Shown: piece by piece, positions 53,529-64,000 of the stretch | Layout: the number at the start of each line of letters is the position of its first letter | Position numbering within the stretch: the stretch's first letter is position 1 | From: Xanthomonas boreopolis | Lineage (GTDB): Bacteria > Pseudomonadota > Gammaproteobacteria > Xanthomonadales > Xanthomonadaceae | Assembly (NCBI GenBank): GCA_014654535.1 | Contig: BNBA01000023.1 | Span: 1-64,000 of the forward strand | Length of the DNA: 64,000 nucleotides | Reading direction: 5' to 3' | Position numbers and translations under genes: made by a program | The notes under the pieces: model-generated | Told to the model about the DNA's origin: nothing | Databases searched by the model: none | What the model saw: only the letters and a program-made list of their open reading frames with translations

Positions 53529-53980
53529 GCGGGACCGCGGCCGAGCCGTTGTGGTCCGACCTGCAGCTGTCGTGGCTGCAGGCGATGGGCCATACCGTAT
53601 ACCTCGACCGGGCCACGGCCGCCACCGCTCCCGGACCGGCCACCGAGGTCGCGCCGGTGCTCGAGGCCGGGCCGACGCGCGCGCAACGGCCGGAGGCCCG
53701 GGTGCCGCCCCAGGCACCGGTCCGGCGCAGCGCACCGGCGGCGCCGCCTGAAGCCATGCCCGCGTCCCGCGCCGCGGCACCGGCAGTGCGCCGCGCCCGC
53801 GTCGGCCTGCCCGACCGGTTGCAGATCGCGCTGCTGCGCGCTTCCGGTTGCAATCCGAACGATCCGGAGACGCAGCGATTGATGGCGACCTGGCCGCTGG
53901 ACGCCTTGCGCGCCGACCCGGCCGCCAAGCGCGCGCTGTGGCCGCAGTTGCGCGCGTTGCGCAGGCGGTCCTCGCCATGA
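53525..53980 (+). CDS. holD: Probable DNA polymerase III psi subunit (divergent HolD)
   Basis: 151 aa, no family evident at first sight. The N-terminal [17 protein letters not shown] resembles the chi-binding N-terminus of E. coli HolD (LQQLGITQWSLRRP), and the C-terminal [18 protein letters not shown] resembles HolD's LTDLRANPTARAALWQQI. Between them is about 60 residues of Pro/Ala/Arg-rich low complexity. The gene overlaps rimI (ATGA), exactly as holD precedes rimI in E. coli. The partner chi (holC) is encoded at 59 kb. The call is therefore by short similarity plus gene order. Confidence 0.65.
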   Translation: MSGTAAEPLWSDLQLSWLQAMGHTVYLDRATAATAPGPATEVAPVLEAGPTRAQRPEARVPPQAPVRRSAPAAPPEAMPASRAAAPAVRRARVGLPDRLQIALLRASGCNPNDPETQRLMATWPLDALRADPAAKRALWPQLRALRRRSSP

Positions 53981-54459
53981 GCGCGGTCGGCGCGCCGGCG
54001 CCGTTGTCGTTCCGCGCGATGCGCGAGATCGATCTCGACGAGGTGATGGAGATCGAGCGCCGCGCCTATCCGTTCCCGTGGACGCGCGGCATCTTCCGCG
54101 ACTGCCTGCAGGCCGGCTATCCGGGCCTGGTGGTGGAGGAAGGCTGGGACATGATCGGCTACGGCATGGTCAGCATCGCCGCGGACGAAGCCCACGTGCT
54201 CAACGTCTGCATCGATCCGGCGCGACAGTCGCGCGGCCATGGCCGCCAGTTGCTGCGCGCGTTGGTCAAGCTGGTCCGCGATCGCGGCGCCCACCGGATA
54301 TTCCTGGAAGTGCGTCCCTCCAACGCGCGCGCGGTGGCGCTCTACCAGTCCGAAGGCTTCAACGAGATCGGGCGCCGCCCGCGCTACTACCCGGCCCACA
54401 ACGGGCGCGAGGATGCGCTGGTGATGGCGATGGAGCTGCATTTCGAAGGCTTTTCCTGA
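53977..54459 (+). CDS. rimI: Ribosomal protein S18-alanine N-acetyltransferase
   Basis: 160 aa GNAT. It acetylates the N-terminal alanine of S18. Seen are [35 protein letters not shown] (acetyl-CoA P-loop R/QxxGxG), [20 protein letters not shown] and [18 protein letters not shown], all RimI features. End of the pssA-holD-rimI operon. Confidence 0.94.
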   Translation: MSAVGAPAPLSFRAMREIDLDEVMEIERRAYPFPWTRGIFRDCLQAGYPGLVVEEGWDMIGYGMVSIAADEAHVLNVCIDPARQSRGHGRQLLRALVKLVRDRGAHRIFLEVRPSNARAVALYQSEGFNEIGRRPRYYPAHNGREDALVMAMELHFEGFS

Positions 54460-54684
54460 CGTCGCGGGTCTTCCCGGTGCTGTCCTGCGATGGCGCGGGA
54501 CATCGTTGCTGTCCTGTTTCCCTGTCCTCGAGACCGTCCGCGTGACGTTCTCTGCAATCCTGATTGCCTGCGCTTTTCCTGCCGCGGCATATCGCCAATA
54601 GTGCGCACGCCGAAAACATGCAGAGCGGCCGGGACGCCGCAGTGGCGGCGTCTCGCAACGTCAATCCTCGAGGAGGGATTCCCG
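54460..54684 (+). promoter_or_regulatory. Upstream region of the pectate lyase gene
   Basis: 225 bp. It holds a perfect 8-bp hairpin GACGCCGC-AGTG-GCGGCGTC (54633-54652) and the AGGAGG ribosome site (54671-54676). The hairpin lies about 30 nt before the start and is a possible leader control element. No clear sigma-70 promoter is visible. Confidence 0.4.
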
Positions 54685-55815
54685 ATGAGACCGAAATACG
54701 CAATCGCGGCAACTCCGTTCGTGCTGTGCACGCTGCTCGCCACCGCGCAGCCGGCGTGGGCGGACGCTTCGCTCGATATCGCCACCACCGGGTGGGCGAC
54801 GCAGAACGGCGGCACCCGCGGCGGATCGCGCGCGGCCGCGGCCGACATCTACACCGTGCGCAACGCCGCGGAGCTGAAGAACGCGCTGAAGGCGAGCGCG
54901 GGCAGCAACGGCCGCATCATCAAGGTCAGCGGCGTCATCGACGTCAGCGAGGGCAGGCCGTACACCACCACCGCCGACATGAAGGCGCGGGCGCGCCTGG
55001 ACATCCCCGCCAAGACCACGCTCATCGGCATCACCTCCAATGCGGAGATCCGCGAAGGCTACATGTACGTCAAGGCCAACGACGTCATCATCCGCAACCT
55101 GACCATCGAGAACCCGTGGGATCCGGAGCCGGTCTGGGACCCGGACGACGGCAGCGCCGGCAACTGGAATTCGGAGTACGACGGGCTGACGATCGAAGGC
55201 GCCAGCAACGTGTGGGTGGACCACGTCACCTTCACCGACGGGCGCCGCACCGACGACCAGAACGGCACCGCCAACGGCCGTCCCAAGCAGCACCACGACG
55301 GCGCCCTGGACGTGAAGAACGGCGCGAACTACGTGACCATCTCCTACACGGTGTTCAAGCTGCACGAGAAGAACAACCTGATCGGCTCCAGCGACAGCCG
55401 CACCACCGACGACGGCAAGCTCAAGGTCACCATCCACAACTCGCTGTTCGAGAACATCTCCTCGCGCGCGCCGCGGGTGCGGTTCGGACAGGTGCACCTG
55501 TACAACAACTACCATGTCGGCAGCACGAGCCACGCGGTCTATCCGTTCTCGTACGCGCACGGCGTCGGCAAGAGCTCGAAGATCTTCTCGGAGAACAACG
55601 TGTTCGATATCTCCGGCGTCAGCAGCTGCGACAAGATCGCCGCCAACTACGGCGGCAGCGTGTACCGCGACTTCGGCTCGCTGCTCAACGGCAAGGCCTT
55701 GACCTGCAGCTGGAACAACAGCATCGGCTGGACGCCGCCGTACACCTACAACCTGTTGCCGGCCAGCCAGGTCGCGGCGGACGTCCGCGCCAAGGCGGGC
55801 GCGGGCAAGCTGTAA
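54685..55815 (+). CDS. Secreted pectate lyase (polysaccharide lyase family 1)
   Basis: 376 aa. Signal peptide ([15 protein letters not shown]). Right-handed beta-helix lyase cleaving polygalacturonate by beta-elimination with Ca2+. Family motifs: [36 protein letters not shown] (Ca ligands and vWxDH), [19 protein letters not shown] and [17 protein letters not shown], which contains the catalytic Arg (RxPRxRxG). AGGAGG precedes the ATG. Secretion is expected by type II secretion. It indicates use of plant polymers. Confidence 0.94.
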   Translation: MRPKYAIAATPFVLCTLLATAQPAWADASLDIATTGWATQNGGTRGGSRAAAADIYTVRNAAELKNALKASAGSNGRIIKVSGVIDVSEGRPYTTTADMKARARLDIPAKTTLIGITSNAEIREGYMYVKANDVIIRNLTIENPWDPEPVWDPDDGSAGNWNSEYDGLTIEGASNVWVDHVTFTDGRRTDDQNGTANGRPKQHHDGALDVKNGANYVTISYTVFKLHEKNNLIGSSDSRTTDDGKLKVTIHNSLFENISSRAPRVRFGQVHLYNNYHVGSTSHAVYPFSYAHGVGKSSKIFSENNVFDISGVSSCDKIAANYGGSVYRDFGSLLNGKALTCSWNNSIGWTPPYTYNLLPASQVAADVRAKAGAGKL

Positions 55816-55835
55816 GGAGGCGGGCCGTCCGGAAG

Positions 55836-55870
55836 CGAAAGGCCACCGGAATGCATCCGGTGGCCTTTCG
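55836..55870. terminator. Strong intrinsic terminator after pectate lyase
   Basis: CGAAAGGCCACCGGA, loop ATGCA, TCCGGTGGCCTTTCG: perfect 15-bp stem, 20 nt after the stop. The short T-run makes it most suited to the plus strand, but it is nearly symmetric and could also serve valS. Confidence 0.85.
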
Positions 55871-55988
55871 TGCTTCGCGCATCCATACATGCATGGGAGC
55901 GACGCTGGGTGGTCTGGGGCCATCGCTCGCGACGAGGTTTTACCGGGACCCCCGCCGCGACCGGGGACCCTTCCCGCATGGAGCCGGC

Positions 55989-58850
<2,862 letters not shown>

Positions 58851-58862
58851 TGGGGCGGGGTC

Positions 58863-58950
58863 GGGATTCGGGATTGGGGATTCGCAGGAGCGGGATGTCG
58901 GGACGAGGGGACGCTTCTGCGAATCCCGAATCTCCAATCCCGAATCCCCG
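58863..58950. repeat. Heptad palindrome between holC and valS
   Basis: Left arm GGGATTC-GGGATTG-GGGGATTCGCAGGAGC; right arm is the inverse order, GCTTCTGCGAATCCC followed by GAATCTCCAATCCCGAATCC. About 90 bp form an imperfect cruciform in the 108-bp gap. Confidence 0.87.
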
Positions 58951-58958
58951 CTTCTCGG

Positions 58959-59384
58959 CTACATGTCGTACTTGTTCACGTCGAGGCCGCGCGCCTTGTA
59001 CTGCTTCCAGCGCTCGCGCAGCGGTTCGCGCGCGGCCGGGTCGGCGGGCACCACTTCCAGCACGCGCTCGCAGGCGCCTTCCCAGGCGGCGTCGCGCAGG
59101 TTGATCACCAGCGGGCGCGAGGGCGTGTCGCTGTCGGGCGTGGCGATCAGCACCGGGGTGATGTCGTCGTCCTCGTCGCTGCCGGCGATCTGGTGCGGGA
59201 TGTAGGCATCGTCGTCGAACGCCCACAGCAGGTCGTCCAGTTCCTCGGCCTGGGCCTGGTCGCGGGCCAGGACCAGGGTCGGTTGGCCGCTGTCGTAGGC
59301 CTTGCGCGCCAGCTCGCAGACCAGCCGCAGCGGTTCGGCGAGGAAGCGCGGCTTGGCGATCAGGTAGAAGTCGGCGCGGGGCAT
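58959..59384 (-). CDS. holC: DNA polymerase III chi subunit
   Basis: 141 aa. Chi links the clamp loader (through psi) to SSB. RADFYLIAKPRFLAEPLRLVCELARKAY at the start, DDLLWAFDDDAYIPHQI and PLVINLRDAAWEGACERVLEVV match HolC; a longer acidic GSDEDDDITP loop is typical of xanthomonads. Lies between pepA and valS, all on the minus strand. Confidence 0.93.
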   Translation of the reverse strand: MPRADFYLIAKPRFLAEPLRLVCELARKAYDSGQPTLVLARDQAQAEELDDLLWAFDDDAYIPHQIAGSDEDDDITPVLIATPDSDTPSRPLVINLRDAAWEGACERVLEVVPADPAAREPLRERWKQYKARGLDVNKYDM

Positions 59385-59394
59385 GGAAGAAGCC

Positions 59395-59504
59395 GTGATT
59401 CGTGATTGGGGATTCGTGATTCGCAAAAGCGGTTCACGGCCAGCAGCGAGTGACAGGGGCGATGGGCATGGTGCTTTTACGAATCACCCATCACGAATCA
59501 CCCA

Positions 59505-59508
<4 letters not shown>
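59395..59508. repeat. Heptad palindrome between pepA and holC
   Basis: Left arm GTGATTC-GTGATTG-GGGATTC-GTGATTC-GCAAAAGC; right arm inverse GCTTTTAC-GAATCAC-CCATCAC-GAATCAC-CCATCAC. The last right-arm heptad contains the complement of the pepA stop codon (59505-59507). Confidence 0.9.
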
Positions 59509-60989
<1,481 letters not shown>

Positions 60990-61014
60990 TGATCAGATTC
61001 CGTCGGCAAGTACG

Positions 61015-61020
61015 TACAAT
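61015..61020 (+). promoter_or_regulatory. Candidate -10 element of lptFG
   Basis: TACAAT, 78 nt before the lptF start in the 108-bp divergent gap with pepA. No convincing -35 was found. Confidence 0.35.
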
Positions 61021-61097
61021 CGCGGACCGTCTACGCCGGGCGTGGCAGGCTGCCCGGTACCGCGAACGAATCAGAGAGTTTAAATCAACCCCACCCC

Positions 61098-62180
61098 ATG
61101 CCGAAGCTCGATCGATACCTGCTGAGCGATTTCACCCAGAGCTTCCTGGCCACCCTGATCGTCCTGCTGGTGGTCAGCGTCGGCGGCGTGCTGGTGGACA
61201 TCCTGGGCAAGATCGCCGACGGCGGCATCCCGGCGCGGCTGCTGCTGTCCCAGCTCGGCCTGCAGTTCGTGAGCTACCTGCCGCTGATCCTGCCGCTGGC
61301 GCTGATGCTGGGCCTGCTGCTGGCGCTGGCGAGGCTGTACCGGGACTCGGAAATGGCGGTGCTGACCTCGATCGGCGTCGGCCCGCGCCGGCTGCTGCGG
61401 CCGATCCTGATGCTGGTGCTGCCGCTGGTGCTGGTCACCGGCCTCTGCTCGCTCTGGCTGGGGCCATGGGCCAGCGCCACCTCGGCCAGGATGATCGAGG
61501 ACGCCAACCGCAGCGTGGTGATCGCCGGGCTGGAGCCGGGCCAGTTCACGTCGTTGTCGGGCGGGGGCGTGGTCTACCTGAATACGGTATCCCAGGACGG
61601 CAAGCAGCTCGGCAAGGTGTTCATGCAGCGCGAGAAGGACGGCCGCCTGGACGTGGTCACCGCCGAGCGCGGCGAGGTCTACCTGGAGGGCCGCAACCAC
61701 CGCTTCCTGCGCCTGCACGACGGCTACCGGGTCGAGGGGCCGGCCGGCGAGGCCGGGCTGGACTACCGGTTGATACGGTTCGCGGTCAGCGAGTCGGCCC
61801 TGCCCGACAGCGCCGGCAGCCAGGACGCGAACGATCCCGAGATCATGTCCACCCCGCGCCTGGTCGCCGACCCGCGGCCGGAAGCCAAGGCCCAGCTGCA
61901 CCTGCGCATCGCGCCGCCGCTGCTGGCGCTGGCGTTCGCCCTGATGACCCTGCCGCTGTCGCGCAGCGCCCCGCGGCAGCAGCGCTACGGGCGGATGATG
62001 CTGGCGTTCCTCGGCTACGTGGTCGGCAGCAACCTGTCCACGATCGGCGCGCGCTGGATCGCCGACGGGCGCATTCCCGCCGCGGCCGGCCTGTGGTGGC
62101 TCACGTTGCCGCTGCTGGCGCTGGCGATCTGGCTGTATGCCCGTGATGGCCGGCTGGGCCGCCCGCGGAGCGCCGCATGA
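61098..62180 (+). CDS. lptF: LPS export ABC transporter permease LptF
   Basis: 360 aa. YjgP/YjgQ family: LDRYLLSDFTQSFLATLIVLLVV at the start, three N-terminal helices, a periplasmic beta-jellyroll (about 130-255) and three C-terminal helices (LALAFALMTLPLSRS). With LptG and LptB2 it extracts LPS, including the O-antigen made by the 21-32 kb cluster, toward LptC/A/D. Its stop overlaps lptG (ATGA). Confidence 0.95.
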   Translation: MPKLDRYLLSDFTQSFLATLIVLLVVSVGGVLVDILGKIADGGIPARLLLSQLGLQFVSYLPLILPLALMLGLLLALARLYRDSEMAVLTSIGVGPRRLLRPILMLVLPLVLVTGLCSLWLGPWASATSARMIEDANRSVVIAGLEPGQFTSLSGGGVVYLNTVSQDGKQLGKVFMQREKDGRLDVVTAERGEVYLEGRNHRFLRLHDGYRVEGPAGEAGLDYRLIRFAVSESALPDSAGSQDANDPEIMSTPRLVADPRPEAKAQLHLRIAPPLLALAFALMTLPLSRSAPRQQRYGRMMLAFLGYVVGSNLSTIGARWIADGRIPAAAGLWWLTLPLLALAIWLYARDGRLGRPRSAA

Positions 62181-63283
62181 AGCTGCTGCCGCGCATCCAC
62201 GATATCTACGTCGGCCGCGCCGTGCTGACCACGGTGCTGCTGACCTGGGCGGTGCTGGTGGGCCTGTTCGTGATGATGGGCGTGTCCGATCAGTTCAAGG
62301 ACATCGGCAAGGGCAGCTACACCTTCGCCCATGCCGTCGCCTACGTCGCCTATGGCGTGCCGCGCAACGCCTACAACCTGTTCCCCACCGCGGCGGTGAT
62401 CGGCGCGTTGATGGGCCTGGGGCAGATGGCGGCGACCTCGGAACTGACCGCGCTGCGCGCGCTGGGCCTGTCGCGGCGCCGGCTCGGGTTGTCGGTGGCG
62501 GCGACCATCGCGATCCTGACCGCCGCGATGGTGGTCAACGGCGAGACGCTGGCGCCGTGGGCGCAGAACCAGGCCGACGTGCTCAAGGCCAATGCCAAGT
62601 ACAACACCAACATGGCCACGGCGCGCTATTCCGGGCTGTGGGCGCGCGAGGGCGACACCTTCCTCAATGCCCAGGGCGGCGAGGAGAAGCTGGGCGAATC
62701 CGGCGGCACTTCGCTGCAGTTGCACGACGTGAGGCTGTACCAGGTCGGCGACGACGGGCGGCTGGAGACGCTGACCTATGCCGTCAGCGCCGAGCACGTG
62801 TCCTCCGGCTGGGTGCTGCACGGCGTGCGCCGGGATACCTTCGAACCCCGTTCGGTCAAGCGCGAGACGTTCGAGCGGCTGCCGTGGAACTCGCGCCTGG
62901 ACCCGGCGGCGCTGGCGGCGGGCCTGTCGCGGCCGCGCAACCTGTCCGTGCGCGAGCTGCACGACAGCATCGAGTACCGCCAGCGCAACGGTCTGGATGC
63001 GCGCGATTACGAGGACCAGTACTGGAGCCGCTGGTTCTATCCGGCCAACGTGCTGGCGCTGTGCCTGGCGGCGGTGCCGTTCGCGTTCGGCTCGCTGCGC
63101 AGCGGCGGCATGGGCAAGCGGCTGTTCCTGGGCGTGCTGTTCGCGCTGGGTTTCTGGCTGCTGCAGCTGTTCTTCGGGCGCATGGCGGGCGCGTTGAAAC
63201 TCGACTACCGCATCGCCTACGCGCTGTCGCCGGTGATGATGCTGCTGATTTCCGGCTGGCTGTTCCGGCGGCGCAGCAGTTGA
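62177..63283 (+). CDS. lptG: LPS export ABC transporter permease LptG
   Basis: 368 aa, partner of LptF with the same layout. RIHDIYVGRAVLTTVLLTWAVLV opens the first helix; MAATSELTALRALGLSRRRL is the coupling helix region that contacts LptB; LFFGRMAGALKLDYRIAYAL lies near the end. Co-translated with lptF. Confidence 0.95.
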   Translation: MKLLPRIHDIYVGRAVLTTVLLTWAVLVGLFVMMGVSDQFKDIGKGSYTFAHAVAYVAYGVPRNAYNLFPTAAVIGALMGLGQMAATSELTALRALGLSRRRLGLSVAATIAILTAAMVVNGETLAPWAQNQADVLKANAKYNTNMATARYSGLWAREGDTFLNAQGGEEKLGESGGTSLQLHDVRLYQVGDDGRLETLTYAVSAEHVSSGWVLHGVRRDTFEPRSVKRETFERLPWNSRLDPAALAAGLSRPRNLSVRELHDSIEYRQRNGLDARDYEDQYWSRWFYPANVLALCLAAVPFAFGSLRSGGMGKRLFLGVLFALGFWLLQLFFGRMAGALKLDYRIAYALSPVMMLLISGWLFRRRSS

Positions 63284-63323
63284 CCCGGGGGCAGGGGCCT
63301 GCAGGGCCCTGCCTCGTGCGGAC

Positions 63324-63812
63324 TTAGGGGCGCTTCTGCCTGGGCCTGCGGACCAGCCTGGTCCCGCTCGCGCGGTCGTGCCAGGCCAGCCGTTCCCGGT
63401 CCAGCCAGGCCCACCAGAACCCCAGTCCGCCGGCGAGCAGCGACAGCGTGCCGACCAGGTAGCGCAGCCACAGCGCCTTCCAGGCCACCGGACCTGCGCG
63501 CTTCCCGTCGACCAGGTGCAACCGCCATGGCCGCATGCCGAGCGTCTGCCCGCCGCGGCGCCAGCTGATCGTCGCGTACAGGCCCGTGACCAGCCAGCAG
63601 CTTGCCCACAGCAGCCAGCTCAGCAGCGAGAACGGCGCGATGTTCTGGTGCGGATCGTGGTGGCCGAGGAAGGTGTAGCCGAGCGTGAACGGCACCGCGA
63701 CCAGCATCCACAACGCGACGACCGGCCACGCGTCGTAGGCCAATGCGAGCAGGCGCCAGCCGACCAGGCTGCGGGGGCGTTCGGGGAGATCGGGCGATGA
63801 GGTGGTCTGCAT
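63324..63812 (-). CDS. RDD family membrane protein
   Basis: 162 aa, RDD domain (PF06271): RRLLALAYD-type opening (VGWRLLALAYDAWPVVALWM), GQTLGMRPWRLHLVDG and LSLLAGGLGFWWAWLDRERLAWHDRASGTRLV. Three or four membrane helices; function unknown, sometimes linked to ion or Na+/H+ transport. Start MQTTSSP at 63812 fits family length better than longer in-frame options. Convergent with lptG over only 40 bp. Confidence 0.85.
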   Translation of the reverse strand: MQTTSSPDLPERPRSLVGWRLLALAYDAWPVVALWMLVAVPFTLGYTFLGHHDPHQNIAPFSLLSWLLWASCWLVTGLYATISWRRGGQTLGMRPWRLHLVDGKRAGPVAWKALWLRYLVGTLSLLAGGLGFWWAWLDRERLAWHDRASGTRLVRRPRQKRP

Positions 63813-63932
63813 GCGGTGCGCAGCATACCGGCAGCTCGCGCCCGCGCGTGCGGCGCCGCGGGAGCGCGGGTCGCCGCGGCGGGTCGCGCATCCCGCGATT
63901 GCCAAGCGCACGGCCCGCTCTAAGCTGTGCGC

Positions 63933-64000
63933 ATGACCGCATCGACCCCGGCCGAGCGCCGCCAGTTCGCCTCGCAGTTGCCCGAATTGCGCGATGAGGA
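63933..64000 (+). CDS. xerD: N-terminus of probable site-specific recombinase XerD (cut by window edge)
   Basis: Only 22 codons are visible: MTASTPAERRQFASQLPELRDE. The TPAERR..QLP start and the lptFG-RDD-xerD order known from xanthomonads suggest XerD, which resolves chromosome dimers at dif. No catalytic residue is visible, so this rests on context. Confidence 0.4.
   Translation, partial: MTASTPAERRQFASQLPELRDE

Overview
High-GC gammaproteobacterial chromosome of the Xanthomonadaceae (Xanthomonas/Lysobacter/Pseudoxanthomonas type). The strongest indications are the order metB - O-antigen genes - etfA/etfB - rmlBACD - xanB - xanA - scoAB(lpsIJ), an H-NS protein with a lysine/alanine tail, several TonB-dependent receptors, a secreted pectate lyase, and GTAG-type and other palindromic repeats. 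I see no tRNA, rRNA or CRISPR, and mobile DNA is limited to the tail of an IS481-type transposase at the left edge. The genus cannot be fixed from sequence reading alone.

Layout. 1-4.6 kb: transposase tail, a Fur-box-like site, a FepA-type siderophore receptor with a secreted Fes/IroE-like esterase, then a TfoX-C protein and free methionine-R-sulfoxide reductase. 4.7-6.4 kb: bioD, a phasin with two palindromic operators over its promoter, queD. 6.5-11.5 kb: a TonB receptor plus a secreted M28 (glutamate-carboxypeptidase-II-like) peptidase, probably a peptide-scavenging pair. 11.8-18.6 kb: rhlE, the tyrosine-catabolism pair fahA-maiA, pilU, a DUF4398/OmpA-like envelope pair, and a small YdcH-like gene behind a structured leader. 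18.8-21.5 kb: cbs and metB. 21.5-31.8 kb: O-antigen island between metB and etfA, with Wzm/Wzt export, a giant methyltransferase-coiled coil-GT2-GT4 protein, a polytopic membrane protein, GtrA, two GT2 enzymes and a short SDR; its GC is visibly lower than the flanks. 32-42 kb: etfAB, the complete dTDP-L-rhamnose operon, the GDP-mannose enzymes xanB/xanA, and a 3-oxoacid CoA-transferase pair. 42-50.4 kb: ETF-ubiquinone oxidoreductase, AlkB-like dioxygenase, a four-gene MCE lipid-transport operon, a ThrE-type exporter, H-NS. 50.5-64 kb: proS, DUF4124 protein, pssA, a probable holD, rimI, pectate lyase, valS-holC-pepA, lptFG, RDD protein, start of a probable xerD.

The most unusual structure is in the repeats. 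Long nested-hairpin or REP-like elements lie in convergent gene junctions (3.7, 11.6, 15.3 and 44.5 kb). Palindromes built from GATTCGN-type heptads fill intercistronic gaps in minus-strand operons (47.0, 58.9 and 59.4 kb, with one arm after pilU). Repeat DNA has entered coding sequence at least twice: a GGGAGAGGG/GGTGAGGG element lies in frame inside valS, and a heptad arm encodes the N-terminus of the MlaF ATPase. Other leads are the fused O-antigen enzyme, a divergent HolD (psi) candidate, and the paired operators at the phasin promoter.
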